NCBI RefSeq assembly: GCF_040372165.1
Contig: NZ_BAABWG010000002.1
Location: forward strand, 744,001 to 808,000
DNA length: 64,000 bases
Reading direction: 5' to 3'
From: Hydrogenophaga sp040372165
GTDB taxonomy: Bacteria; Pseudomonadota; Gammaproteobacteria; Burkholderiales; Burkholderiaceae_C
Made by a program: the position numbers and the translations under genes. Positions 24,575 through 32,953 of this stretch are shown piece after piece. Within the stretch, counting starts at the first letter, position 1; every line of letters begins with the position of its first letter. Below the pieces are notes generated by a model. That model saw only the letters and a list, made by a program, of their open reading frames with translations. It was not told where the DNA came from and searched no databases.

Positions 24575-24590
24575 AGCACAGACCGTGCCA
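24575..24590 (-). promoter_or_regulatory. Sigma-54 (-24/-12) promoter of the nrtA operon
   Basis: Minus-strand TGGCACGGTCTGTGCT keeps the invariant GG and GC ten bases apart and the full TGGCAC element; the -12 part is GTGC instead of TTGC. Predicted start near 24564, about 190 bases upstream of nrtA. The match with the nirB promoter and the identical position of the hexaloop hairpins support it. Confidence 0.7.
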
Positions 24591-24667
24591 GATTAGGGTT
24601 TTCACGGGCGAAATACCTCTAAGTGTCTGATTTGTATCGATAAAAAAACCCAGACCATCGCCGGAAA

Positions 24668-24728
24668 GTGCTCTCATGGTGCGTTCAAGAGCGTGCGCGA
24701 CTGGTGGTCAGCTACGCTTTTTGGTGCT
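24668..24728. promoter_or_regulatory. NtrC-like half sites upstream of the nrtA promoter
   Basis: Two partial NtrC motifs: GTGCTCTCATGGTGC (24668-24682), with one perfect GGTGC arm, and CTACGCTTTTTGGTGCT (24712-24728), with AGCACCAAAA on the minus strand. They lie about 90 and 130 bases upstream of the -24 element, the usual enhancer distance. Each is only half a site, so this is weak by itself. Confidence 0.35.
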
Positions 24729-24784
24729 GATTTCCCTGTCACTGACGGCGTGGCGCTGCACCGCAACAGTGCAGGCTGCACATT

Positions 24785-26101
24785 TCACCGGCTTGGGGCA
24801 GGTGTCGGCAGCACGTCGGCCATGGCGAGCACGGCGTTAGCAACGTCAATCAGTCGCCGGTTCTGGTTCATCGCCATCTGGCGCATGGTTTTGTGCGCCT
24901 CATCTTCGGTCAGCCGTCGGTGCGCCATCAGCAGGCCCTTGGCTCGCTCGATGACTTTGCGTTCGTTCAGGCTTGCCCGGGCTGCCTCGAGCTCTTCGTT
25001 CATGGTCTGGAGCTGCCGTGCCTGGTCGCGAACCATGTCCAGGATGCTCTTCTCCAATTCAGTGCCACCGGCGCTGGCGCCGGCTTCGGGGTCGGAGGAG
25101 ATTCTGTTGGCGGGCAGCGTTGCGGTTGAAGCGCTGGTCTGGGCGAAAAAGTGACGCGCTGCCTGCTCCTGAGCGGCGGGGGAGGCCAGTGGCGCCTTGG
25201 CGACCAGCTCGAAGCGGGCAAGTTCGTTCTTGCTGATCTGAATGCGCTTTTCACACAGGATCTTGAGTTCAGACGCCAGTGCATCCTCGACCAGCTTCAT
25301 GGCTTCGATCCGATCGGTGCAGGCGTCAAACCAGCGCTGGCTGCAGTCTGTGCTCAGTGGTCCGCCGTCTGCGCTTTCGAGCAAGGCTTTGCGAAGACGT
25401 TGCAGTTCCTGGGGCATCACGGCCAGCGAGGCAGACCGGGCCCAGACATTCAGGACCGCTTCGTCAGCGAAATTCAGAAAGACAGTGAAGTTGCGCTCCT
25501 GGGACTCGATCAGGTGAATCAGGTGCTCTTGCTGGTTCCGGTCCGCCTTGCCGGAGGCAAACAACGCAGCACCAGCGGCCCGTTCCTGGCCGGCGAGCTC
25601 CTTGCCTTGCATGAGGTTGAACATGGCCACCAGGCAGTTGGAAATGTCCGGCTCGGCCGACGCGTCGGCTGCTTCGAAGACCATGGAAAGCAGTGCATCC
25701 ACCAGGCGAATGAAGGCGACAGTCGCGCCGGCTGGCTTCAGTCCCTTGCGGGAGACGTCCTGGCGAAGAAAAGGCAGGGCATCCAGGCCTTGCAAGGCCA
25801 GGGCAATGCGGTTGAGCACCCGGGGACGATGGAGTACGGGTTCGTCGGCTTCCACCATTTCCGCCAGGCAGATGCGCAGGCGTGCCTCGCTGCGCACGCT
25901 GTCTTCAGTCTGTTTCTCGAGGGCGGTGGCCCATTGGTCATCACCCGAAGCCAGAAAAAGGTTGGAGAGTCCACGCTCGCGTTGAAGCGAGTGCACCAGC
26001 TGAGCGCTTGCGCTGACCAGCGCGCTGGTCTGGGCCAGCTGCTCCAGGTGGGCGATTTCGCTTTGTTTGGCAGCGACGAGAAAGTGAAGGCCGGAGGGCA
26101 T
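24785..26101 (-). CDS. nasR: Nitrate/nitrite-responsive antiterminator, NIT-ANTAR (NasR type)
   Basis: A soluble protein of about 438 residues. The N-terminal NIT (nitrate- and nitrite-sensing) domain covers most of residues 15-290 (SALVSASAQLVHSLQRERGL, then GLSNLFLASGDDQWATALEK). The C-terminal ANTAR helices are about residues 350-435 (RKVIERAKGLLMAHRRLTED then EDEAHKTMRQMAMNQNRRL). In Klebsiella NasR, nitrate binding lets ANTAR grip a leader RNA and prevent termination before nasF. The ATG at 26101 is preferred to an upstream TTG. It lies just upstream of the nrtA operon in the same direction, and two leaders with the expected hexaloops are in the window. Confidence 0.92.
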   Translation of the reverse strand: MPSGLHFLVAAKQSEIAHLEQLAQTSALVSASAQLVHSLQRERGLSNLFLASGDDQWATALEKQTEDSVRSEARLRICLAEMVEADEPVLHRPRVLNRIALALQGLDALPFLRQDVSRKGLKPAGATVAFIRLVDALLSMVFEAADASAEPDISNCLVAMFNLMQGKELAGQERAAGAALFASGKADRNQQEHLIHLIESQERNFTVFLNFADEAVLNVWARSASLAVMPQELQRLRKALLESADGGPLSTDCSQRWFDACTDRIEAMKLVEDALASELKILCEKRIQISKNELARFELVAKAPLASPAAQEQAARHFFAQTSASTATLPANRISSDPEAGASAGGTELEKSILDMVRDQARQLQTMNEELEAARASLNERKVIERAKGLLMAHRRLTEDEAHKTMRQMAMNQNRRLIDVANAVLAMADVLPTPAPSR

Positions 26102-26236
26102 ATGCGTCAAGATGGGTACCGGGGGCTGAAGGCAAAGCCCCGTATTGTGCCGAATCAGGCACGCTTCATCTGAACGCTTGCAACTTGTATGCCGGCCTGT
26201 CGGCCGTCGGGCAGCCGGACGGTGGTACCCGGCCTG

Positions 26237-26929
26237 TCAGGCCGGCTCCATCCCGTGGTTGCGCTTGATGTCCGCCGTTTCAGGGGAGGTCACGTATGCC
26301 AGCCACAGTCGCGCCGCGTCGCCATTGCGGCACTTGGCCCCTCTGGCGGCGCTGAAGATGGTGGTGATCTGGGCTCTGGGGGGCAACGGGCCCAGCACGT
26401 CGATGCCTTCGACATTCTTGAGCTCGCTGTATTGCTGGAATCCCAGGGCGACCTTGCCTTCGGCCACCAGAGAGCCGACAGCGATGCCAGGTGGCGGGGT
26501 GACGAGCTTGGCATTGACCTGATCGGCGATCTCCCAGCGTTCGAACAGCTCTGCGAGCGCCGTTCCGCTAGGGCCGGTGGAATACCCGATCGTCTTGGCC
26601 GCCAGCACCGCCTGCTTGAGGGCTTCCTCATCGGCAATGGAAGGGTGAGGCTCGCCTGACCGGACCGCCACGGCCACGCCCGAGCGCACCATGGGCACCA
26701 CGCTGGAGGCCACCACCTGATTGTTGTTGGCCAGCTTCTTCAGTGCGCCGCTGGCCAGCATGACCACGTCGTAGGGTTCGCCTGCGGCGACGCGCTTGGC
26801 CGCATCGATGCCGCCGACAGATTCCACGTCGATGAGGATGCCTGGATTGGCCGATTCAAAGGCGTTGGCCAGTTCGTTGAGAAGGGCCTTGGTGGCCATG
26901 GAGGATATGACAGTGACGGTGGTGGTCAT
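26237..26929 (-). CDS. ModA-like substrate-binding domain protein without signal peptide
   Basis: Protein of 230 residues of the extracellular solute-binding (molybdate-type) fold: TVTVISSMATKALLNELANA, then DVVMLASGALKKLANNNQVV, then GYSTGPSGTALAELFERWEI and LGFQQYSELKNVEGIDVLGP. It begins directly with the first beta strand (MTTTVTVISSMAT), so no export signal is present and no membrane or helix-turn-helix segment follows. Such signal-less forms occur in Burkholderiales, role unknown; a cytoplasmic small-molecule sensor is possible. It lies 135 bases upstream of nasR on the same strand and 200 bases downstream of nirE. A missed upstream start is the alternative; no good one was seen. Confidence 0.65.
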   Translation of the reverse strand: MTTTVTVISSMATKALLNELANAFESANPGILIDVESVGGIDAAKRVAAGEPYDVVMLASGALKKLANNNQVVASSVVPMVRSGVAVAVRSGEPHPSIADEEALKQAVLAAKTIGYSTGPSGTALAELFERWEIADQVNAKLVTPPPGIAVGSLVAEGKVALGFQQYSELKNVEGIDVLGPLPPRAQITTIFSAARGAKCRNGDAARLWLAYVTSPETADIKRNHGMEPA

Positions 26930-27128
26930 ATTGTCGATTATGAGGAGTCAGCAGAGTCAATCGGTTCTTGGCGGAAAGTAGCCCGCCTCGAATTTTCATT
27001 TTCTGCGCATTCTCTCTCAAACCGAAAGACTCTCTGACGTCCGGTAGATCATCCCGGAGGCGATCATTCACGACGTGCGAGCACGAAAGCCGGTACTCAA
27101 GCCGCCAGGAATCACGTGTCGGCGGGGG

Positions 27129-27977
27129 TCAGGCCGCTGCGTGCACTGCCGCAGCAGGTTTGGATACTGCATCTCCTGCATGCTCAAGCTGTTGTCTGAC
27201 AGTGACAACCTCACCGATCATCACAAGCGCGGGCGGGCGAATCTGATGACGCAGCGCCAAACCAGGCAATTCGCCGAGGGTACCGGTGATGCAGCGCTCC
27301 CTGGCGGTGGTGGCATTCTCGATCAGGGCGGCGGGCGTGCCGGCGCCCCTGCCATGCGCTTGCAACTGGCGGCAAATCTCAGGCAGGTTGTTGACGCCCA
27401 TGTAGAGCACCACGGTTTGCCTGGGCCGGGCCAGCATGTCCCAGTCCATGTCCAGACCCTTGTTGTCGCGGAGATGGCCTGTGGCCAGGACCAGGGCGCA
27501 CGCGTGATCCCGGTGGGTCAGGGGGATGCCCACCGACGCGGCTGCGCCCTGTGCTGCCGTCAGGCCGGGAATGACCTTGAAGGGAATCCCTGCCTGGGCC
27601 AATGCCTGGGCCTCTTCACCACCCCTGCCAAAGATGTAGCCGTCGCCCCCCTTGAGCCGAAGGACCGATTTGCCCGCGCGTGCCAGGCAGATCATCAAAT
27701 CGATGATCTCACCTTGAGGCAATGTGTGTCGGGAGGACTCCTTCCCGACGTAAATGCGCTCGGCATGGTGAGGCAGGTAGGCCAACACCTCCGGTGCAAC
27801 CAGGTGGTCGTACAACACCACGCGCGCGGCCTCCAGCGCCTTGACTGCCTTGACGGTGAGCAACTCAGGGTCGCCTGGTCCGGCGCCAACGAGTGTGACA
27901 GTCCCTGGAGGTACTTGTTTTTCGGTATCCGATCGGTGGTGGGCGGCCAATCGGCTCAGGCATTGTGACGTGCTCAT
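27129..27977 (-). CDS. nirE: Uroporphyrinogen-III C-methyltransferase for heme d1 synthesis
   Basis: Protein of about 282 residues from the ATG at 27977, which has GGAGA seven bases upstream; longer in-frame starts lack that. SUMT motifs: VTLVGAGPGDPELLTVKA, LRLKGGDGYIFGRGGEEA and VGIPLTHRDHACALVLATGH. It makes precorrin-2, from which siroheme and then heme d1 are built. It is divergent from nirS, sharing the intergenic region with a Dnr-type palindrome, which makes it the nirE of the denitrification cluster. The paralogue cobA sits in the assimilation operon. Confidence 0.88.
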   Translation of the reverse strand: MSTSQCLSRLAAHHRSDTEKQVPPGTVTLVGAGPGDPELLTVKAVKALEAARVVLYDHLVAPEVLAYLPHHAERIYVGKESSRHTLPQGEIIDLMICLARAGKSVLRLKGGDGYIFGRGGEEAQALAQAGIPFKVIPGLTAAQGAAASVGIPLTHRDHACALVLATGHLRDNKGLDMDWDMLARPRQTVVLYMGVNNLPEICRQLQAHGRGAGTPAALIENATTARERCITGTLGELPGLALRHQIRPPALVMIGEVVTVRQQLEHAGDAVSKPAAAVHAAA

Positions 27978-28053
27978 GAAACTTCTCCGTGGGGCTGGAC
28001 TGCTTGTCTGCTTGTTGTCTTGGAACCAATGCTGAAGCATGTAACCGCGAGCG

Positions 28054-28073
28054 TCCTTGAACCAGTTCAAGGA
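28054..28073. promoter_or_regulatory. FNR/Dnr-type box in the nirE-nirS intergenic region
   Basis: TCCTTGAAC-CA-GTTCAAGGA is a perfect palindrome with nine-base arms containing TTGAA-N4-TTCAA, close to the FNR/Dnr consensus TTGAT-N4-ATCAA. Its centre is about 146 bases upstream of the nirS ATG, so transcription would begin near 28105. The same core palindrome occurs upstream of norC. Activation by the Dnr-type regulator encoded at 43.7 kb is the natural inference. Confidence 0.8.
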
Positions 28074-28208
28074 CACGGCAGGCCAGTCGGGAGACGATCA
28101 CTCCCAACTCGTCAGATGTCATGGACAGCGGCTCGGCGAGCACAGGCCTGGAGGGCACAGCCAGGAAGGCCTTATCCAAGAAGCTGTTCCGCGATGGAGA
28201 TAGAACCC

Positions 28209-29933
28209 ATGAAATCCAGAATGTTCGTTCGCCTGACCACCCTGGCCATGGCTGCCATGATTGGAGCGGGCGCATATGCGCAGACCGGCGACAAGAAGGT
28301 GACCCAACCCGAGGCCAACTACCAGGCGGGTGGCTCGCCATTGGCTGCTGAGCAGATGTATCAGTCATCCAACCCCAAGGCGCCGCCGATGACCCAGGCC
28401 GAGTTCGATGTGGCCCGCAAGATCTATTTCGAGCGCTGCGCCGGTTGTCACGGCGTCTTGCGCAAAGGCGCAACGGGCAAGCCGTTGACGCCCGATATCA
28501 CGCAGACCAAAGGCACCGACTACCTCAAGGTATTCATCGCCTACGGTTCGCCTGCCGGCATGCCCAACTGGCAGACCAGCGGCGAGATGAGCGAGAAGGA
28601 AGTCGACATCATGGCGCGCTACATCCAGCATGATGCGCCCACACCTCCTGAGTACAGCCTGGAGGACATGAAGAAGACCTGGAAGGTCATCGTGCCGCCA
28701 GAGAAGCGCCCGACCAAGAAGATGAACGGCTACAACATCGAGAACATTTTCTCGACGACGCTGCGCGATACGGGCGAAGTGGCGCTGATCGATGGTGACA
28801 CCAAGAAGATCATCAACATCGTGAAAACCGGCTATGCGGTGCACATCTCACGCCTGTCTGCCTCTGGCCGCTACCTGTTCGTGATTGGCCGGGATGCCAA
28901 GGTCAACATGATTGACCTGTGGATGGAGAAGCCCGACAACGTCGCCGAAATCCGCGTGGGTCTCGAGGCGCGCTCGGTCGATACATCCAAGTACAAGGGC
29001 TTTGAAGACAAGTACGCCATCGCTGGCAGTTACTGGCCGCCACAGTACACCATCATGGACGGTGACACCCTGGAGCCGCTCAAGATTGTCTCGACCCGTG
29101 GCAACACTGTGGACAAACAGGAGTACCACCCCGAGCCACGCGTGGCATCCATTGTGGCCAGCCACTTCAAGCCTGAGTTCGTCGTGAACGTGAAAGAGAC
29201 TGGCAAGACGCTGATGGTGGATTACTCCGACATCGATGCACTCAAGGTCACCGAAATTGGCACGGCCCGCTTCCTGCACGATGGTGGCTGGGACTCGTCC
29301 AAGCGCTACTTCATGGTGGCAGCCAACCAAAGCAACAAGATTGCAGCGGTGGATGCCAAGGAAGGCAAGCTCAAGGCGCTGATCGATGTGGGCAAGATTC
29401 CGCACCCTGGCCGTGGTGCCAACTTCATCCATCCGAAGTTTGGTCCGGTCTGGGCCACTGGCCACCTGGGTGATGAAACCATCTCCCTGATCGGTACAGA
29501 TCCTGAGAAGCACCCGCAATACGCCTTCAAAGAGGTCGCGAAACTCCAGGGTCAAGGTGGCGGAGCATTGTTCATCAAGAGCCATCCGAAGAGCACACAC
29601 CTGTACTCTGATACCCCGCTCAACCCCGATCCGAAGCTGTCTCAGTCGGTCGCGGTGTACGACATCAACAACCTGGACAAAGGGTTCACGGTATTGCCGA
29701 TTGCCGAATGGGCAGGCCTCAAGGATGACGGCGCCAAGCGCGTGGTCCAGCCTGAGTTCAATAAGGCAGGCGATGAAGTCTGGTTCTCTGTCTGGAGTGC
29801 CAAAGACAAGGAGAGTGCCGTGGTCGTTGTCGACGACAAGACACTCAAGCTCAAAGCGGTGATCAAGGATCCCAAGTTGATCACCCCAACGGGCCACTTC
29901 AACGTCTACAACACGCAGCACGACGTCTACTGA
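28209..29933 (+). CDS. nirS: Cytochrome cd1 nitrite reductase
   Basis: Periplasmic enzyme reducing nitrite to nitric oxide in denitrification. 574 residues from the ATG at 28209, with GGAG upstream. A Sec signal (residues 1-24, ending AGAYA-Q) precedes the c-type domain with CAGCH at C77-H81. The rest is the eight-bladed d1 propeller, with many repeats of the form DxDTxK (for example ALIDGDTKKIINIV) and histidines in HPGRGANFIHPKFGPVWATG and THLYSDTPLNPDP that fit the d1 pocket. Length is typical of NirS. It heads the nirS-M-C-F-DL-G-H-J-N gene series. Confidence 0.96.
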   Translation: MKSRMFVRLTTLAMAAMIGAGAYAQTGDKKVTQPEANYQAGGSPLAAEQMYQSSNPKAPPMTQAEFDVARKIYFERCAGCHGVLRKGATGKPLTPDITQTKGTDYLKVFIAYGSPAGMPNWQTSGEMSEKEVDIMARYIQHDAPTPPEYSLEDMKKTWKVIVPPEKRPTKKMNGYNIENIFSTTLRDTGEVALIDGDTKKIINIVKTGYAVHISRLSASGRYLFVIGRDAKVNMIDLWMEKPDNVAEIRVGLEARSVDTSKYKGFEDKYAIAGSYWPPQYTIMDGDTLEPLKIVSTRGNTVDKQEYHPEPRVASIVASHFKPEFVVNVKETGKTLMVDYSDIDALKVTEIGTARFLHDGGWDSSKRYFMVAANQSNKIAAVDAKEGKLKALIDVGKIPHPGRGANFIHPKFGPVWATGHLGDETISLIGTDPEKHPQYAFKEVAKLQGQGGGALFIKSHPKSTHLYSDTPLNPDPKLSQSVAVYDINNLDKGFTVLPIAEWAGLKDDGAKRVVQPEFNKAGDEVWFSVWSAKDKESAVVVVDDKTLKLKAVIKDPKLITPTGHFNVYNTQHDVY

Positions 29934-29943
29934 TGCAGGCGAG

Positions 29944-29971
29944 ACCGGGCCGAGTGACACCTTGGCCCGGT
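29944..29971 (+). other. Stable hairpin in the nirS-nirM spacer
   Basis: ACCGGGCC (29944-29951) and GGCCCGGT (29964-29971) pair perfectly around a 12-base loop, ten bases after the nirS stop. No T-run follows, so it is probably an mRNA-stabilising or processing stem that raises nirS mRNA relative to the biosynthesis genes, not a full terminator. Inference. Confidence 0.5.
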
Positions 29972-30009
29972 TCAAGTGCAGTGAACATCCCCTTTCAGGA
30001 GAGAACACG

Positions 30010-30330
30010 ATGAAAAAAGCAGGAATTGTTGTGGCAGCTGTGGCTGCCTTGGCATTGACCAGTGGCGCCGCGTGGGCAGATGCAGACGCTGCGTTGAACA
30101 AGGCTGGTTGCATGGCCTGCCACGCCAAGGACAAGAAGCTGGTGGGGCCTTCCTTCAAGGACATTGCCGCCAAGTACAAGGGGCAGGACGCCACAGCCAA
30201 GCTGATGGAGAAAGTTCGCAAGGGCGGATCCGGTGTCTACGGTCCTGTTCCCATGCCGCCCAATGGCGCAGACAAGATCAGCGACGGCGACCTCAAGGAC
30301 GCCATCGCCCTGATTCTCAAAACGTCGTGA
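30010..30330 (+). CDS. nirM: Cytochrome c-551 (electron donor to NirS)
   Basis: Mature protein of about 84 residues after a Sec signal (MKKAGIVVAAVAALALTSG, then AAWA-D). Class I cytochrome c-551/c8: CMACH at C34-H38 and methionine ligand in YGPVPMPPNG. It passes electrons to cytochrome cd1 in the periplasm. The ATG at 30010 has GGAGAG about ten bases upstream; an in-frame start at 29962 would put 16 non-signal residues in front. Directly follows nirS, as in Pseudomonas nirSM. Confidence 0.92.
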   Translation: MKKAGIVVAAVAALALTSGAAWADADAALNKAGCMACHAKDKKLVGPSFKDIAAKYKGQDATAKLMEKVRKGGSGVYGPVPMPPNGADKISDGDLKDAIALILKTS

Positions 30331-30348
30331 AACAGGAGCACAGCTGTC

Positions 30349-30696
30349 ATGCGTTTCTTTGCACGATCACTGCTCACCAGCCTGGTGTTAGCGCTGCCAG
30401 CGGTGTTCGTGCATGCAGAGCCGAATGCTCATGAGCCAAGCGCCGGCAGGCAACAGCAACTGGTGCGCATGGTGCGTCAGGATTGCGGCTCCTGCCATGG
30501 CATGAAGCTCACGGGCGGGCTTGGACCTGCATTGACGCCAGAGGCCATTGGTCACTGGCCGGAGGAAAACCTGACAGCTGTCATTTACCAAGGACGGCCC
30601 GGCACGCCGATGCCAGGATGGCGCGGCATGTTGACAGAAAACGAGGCTGCCTGGATTGCTTCCCGCCTCAGAGCGGGATTTCCCCATGAGGAGTGA
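30349..30696 (+). CDS. nirC: Cytochrome c-55X
   Basis: Protein of 115 residues: Sec signal to about residue 23 (VFVHAEP), heme site CGSCH at C46-H50, and a methionine in TPMPGWRGMLTE. NirC proteins donate electrons to cytochrome cd1 and are suggested to act in its maturation. It starts 18 bases after nirM, and its stop overlaps an unused GTG next to the nirF start. Confidence 0.88.
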   Translation: MRFFARSLLTSLVLALPAVFVHAEPNAHEPSAGRQQQLVRMVRQDCGSCHGMKLTGGLGPALTPEAIGHWPEENLTAVIYQGRPGTPMPGWRGMLTENEAAWIASRLRAGFPHEE

Positions 30697-30701
30697 ACGC
30701 C

Positions 30702-31907
30702 ATGCAAGCAATGAATCGACGCGCCTGGTTGCAGGCCTCGATGATGGCGACGACGGGCCTGATGCTCGGCGGATGTGCCACATCGACGGGGCAACTGAGT
30801 GCAAGAGGAACGGGTGACCTGGGGGTCATCATTGGAAGAGCCGATGGCACACTGACGCTGGTTGAAACCAGCGAACGAACGGTGCTGGGCACAGTGGAGG
30901 GTCTGGGTGACCTCTCCCATGCCTCGGTTGTTTTCTCAAGAGACGGGCTCTATGCCTACGTTTTTGGCCGCGATGGCGGCCTAACAAAGGTCAATATTCT
31001 GACCGCGCGCATCGAGAAACGCGTGATGCAGGCCGGCAATTCAATAGGCGGCGCCATCAGTGCGGACGGCACTTTGGTGGCCGCGCAAAACTACAAGCCA
31101 GGCGGGGTGAAAGTGTTCAACGCACACACGCTGGAACTGGTGGCCGATATTCCCGCTACCTATGGTGATGGACAGCTCTCCCGCGTGGTGGGTCTGGTGG
31201 ATTTGCCTGGCCAGCGCTTCGCGTACAGCCTGTTTGATGCAGACGCGATTTGGGTCGTCGATTGCTCGGATCTGAAGGCAGTGCAGACCCAGAAATTTGA
31301 GCAAGTGGGGCGTCAGCCCTACGATGCCCTGGTCACGCCCAACGGCCGCCACTACATCGCTGGACTTTTCGGCGAAGACGGCTTGGCCATGGTCGATTTG
31401 TGGCAGCCGCAGCCCAAGGTGCAGCGCATCCTGAGCGGCTATGGCAAAGGCGAAGCGCCATTGCCGGTCTACAAGATGCCGCATCTGCGTGGTTGGGCGG
31501 TGGCGGGGCGCCATGCCTACCTGCCTGCCATCGGGCGACACGAAGTGCTGGTCGTCGATACCGAAACCTGGCGCGAAGTGGGCCGTATTCCTGTCGCCGG
31601 TCAACCAGTGTTTGTGATGGCACGCCCCGACGGGCGCCAGGTGTGGGTGAACTTTGCGGTGCCCGACTACCACCGCGTGCAGGTCATCGACACGCAGACC
31701 CGGCAGATTGTCAAAACGCTGGAGCCCGGCAAAGCGGTGCTGCACATGGAATTCACCCCGCGCGGTGAAACGGTCTGGATCAGCAGCCGTGATGTGGACC
31801 GGGTCAGCGTGGTTGACACGGCGAGTTTCGAGACGCTGTCTGCGCTAAAGGTCAAAGCACCCAGCGGCATCTTCATGACATCGCGGGCCGCCCGCATGGG
31901 GTTTTGA
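30702..31907 (+). CDS. nirF: Heme d1 biosynthesis protein NirF, putative lipoprotein
   Basis: Protein of about 401 residues from the ATG at 30702, which has GAGGAG eight bases upstream. A lipobox-like MLGGC (in TGLMLGGCATSTG) suggests membrane anchoring on the periplasmic side. The body is a NirS-like propeller without the c domain (IIGRADGTLTLVETSERTVL, GDGQLSRVVGLVDLPGQRF, VLHMEFTPRGETVWISSRD). NirF takes part in a late step in heme d1 formation. It lies between nirC and nirDL and overlaps nirDL by four bases (ATGA). Confidence 0.92.
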   Translation: MQAMNRRAWLQASMMATTGLMLGGCATSTGQLSARGTGDLGVIIGRADGTLTLVETSERTVLGTVEGLGDLSHASVVFSRDGLYAYVFGRDGGLTKVNILTARIEKRVMQAGNSIGGAISADGTLVAAQNYKPGGVKVFNAHTLELVADIPATYGDGQLSRVVGLVDLPGQRFAYSLFDADAIWVVDCSDLKAVQTQKFEQVGRQPYDALVTPNGRHYIAGLFGEDGLAMVDLWQPQPKVQRILSGYGKGEAPLPVYKMPHLRGWAVAGRHAYLPAIGRHEVLVVDTETWREVGRIPVAGQPVFVMARPDGRQVWVNFAVPDYHRVQVIDTQTRQIVKTLEPGKAVLHMEFTPRGETVWISSRDVDRVSVVDTASFETLSALKVKAPSGIFMTSRAARMGF

Positions 31908-32953
31908 TCATGGCGGCGGAGCTCGCAGCATCGGGTTTGCCCGCCACGCACACCCGATGGATCAACGACTGGCAGCATGATTTCCCGGTGACGTCGCAGC
32001 CGTACCATGCGCTGGCGCTGGCTACCTCCGCGGTAGCCGACGACGTCATGGCGTTCTACCGTCAAGCGCTGGACGATGGCCGCATCAGCCGCATTGGCGG
32101 GGTGTTCGCTCATGGCGCTGGTGGTGATGCCATGTTGGTGGCATTGGCTGTTCCAGATGAGCGTCTGGAGGCTGTGGCCTTGCAAGTGTCATCACATGCC
32201 AGCGTGAACCACAACTATGAACGCGAAGCGGAGTTCAACCTCTGGTTTGTGGTGACCGGTCCTGATCGGGCGGCCGTTGAAGCCGAGATCGACAGCATTG
32301 AGCGTGAGTCAGGCTTGAAGGCTATTCGCTTGCCGATGGTGCGGCCCTATTGCATTGACCTCGGATTCGACCTGGCGGCCGATCGGCATGCGTCGCGCAT
32401 GCGGCCGCAGCGCAAATCCTGCGATGCATTGCTGCCATCTGACTTCGCTCTGGCTGCCTTGGTCGAGCAGGGTCTACCCATCTGCGACTGCCCATTTGCA
32501 CATTGGGCCGAGTGGCTCGGTACGGAAGAGCGGGAAGTCATTGACCGCTTGCGTGCCTGGATCAGACAAGGGCAACTCAAGCGTTTTGGGGTGGTGGTCA
32601 GGCATCACGAACTGGGCTTCGATGCCAACGCCATGACGGTGTTTGACGTGCCTGATGAAATGGCCGACGAGCTGGGTGCCAGACTGGCGTTGCAGCCGGG
32701 GGTGACGCTTGCCTACCGCCGCATGCGGCACGGCCAGTGGCACTACAACCTCTACGCGATGGTGCATGGCCGCCGGCGCGAGGATGTCGTTGCCTTGATC
32801 GACCTCATCACCGTGAGGTCGGGATTGAAAGGCTTTGAACGCCGCGTCCTGTTCTCCCGCCGCCGTTTCAAGCAGACCGGCGGGCGCCGCTTCGCTGCGG
32901 CGATTCCCCGCGCGGCCCAAACGGAGGAGATGTCAGATGTTGTCTCAGGATGA
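31904..32953 (+). CDS. Fused siroheme decarboxylase subunits NirD-NirL (heme d1 synthesis)
   Basis: Protein of 349 residues made of two Lrp/AsnC-like halves. The first (about 1-165) has GRISRIGGVFAHGAGGDAML and ASVNHNYEREAEFNLWFVV; the second (about 170-340) has GQLKRFGVVVRHHELGFDAN and VTLAYRRMRHGQWHYNLYAM. The H-N-Y and Y-R-R motifs belong to the siroheme decarboxylase family that turns siroheme into didecarboxysiroheme. NirD and NirL are separate in Pseudomonas aeruginosa; the fusion is known in other denitrifiers. ATGA overlap with nirF upstream and 17-base overlap with nirG downstream. Confidence 0.88.
   Translation: MIMAAELAASGLPATHTRWINDWQHDFPVTSQPYHALALATSAVADDVMAFYRQALDDGRISRIGGVFAHGAGGDAMLVALAVPDERLEAVALQVSSHASVNHNYEREAEFNLWFVVTGPDRAAVEAEIDSIERESGLKAIRLPMVRPYCIDLGFDLAADRHASRMRPQRKSCDALLPSDFALAALVEQGLPICDCPFAHWAEWLGTEEREVIDRLRAWIRQGQLKRFGVVVRHHELGFDANAMTVFDVPDEMADELGARLALQPGVTLAYRRMRHGQWHYNLYAMVHGRRREDVVALIDLITVRSGLKGFERRVLFSRRRFKQTGGRRFAAAIPRAAQTEEMSDVVSG

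Noticed and set aside
24571..24584. CTGT/ACAG stem in the nrtA region considered as ANTAR P1
   Set aside because: It has a seven-base loop and lies before the predicted transcription start; the AAAGGC-loop hairpin downstream fits better.
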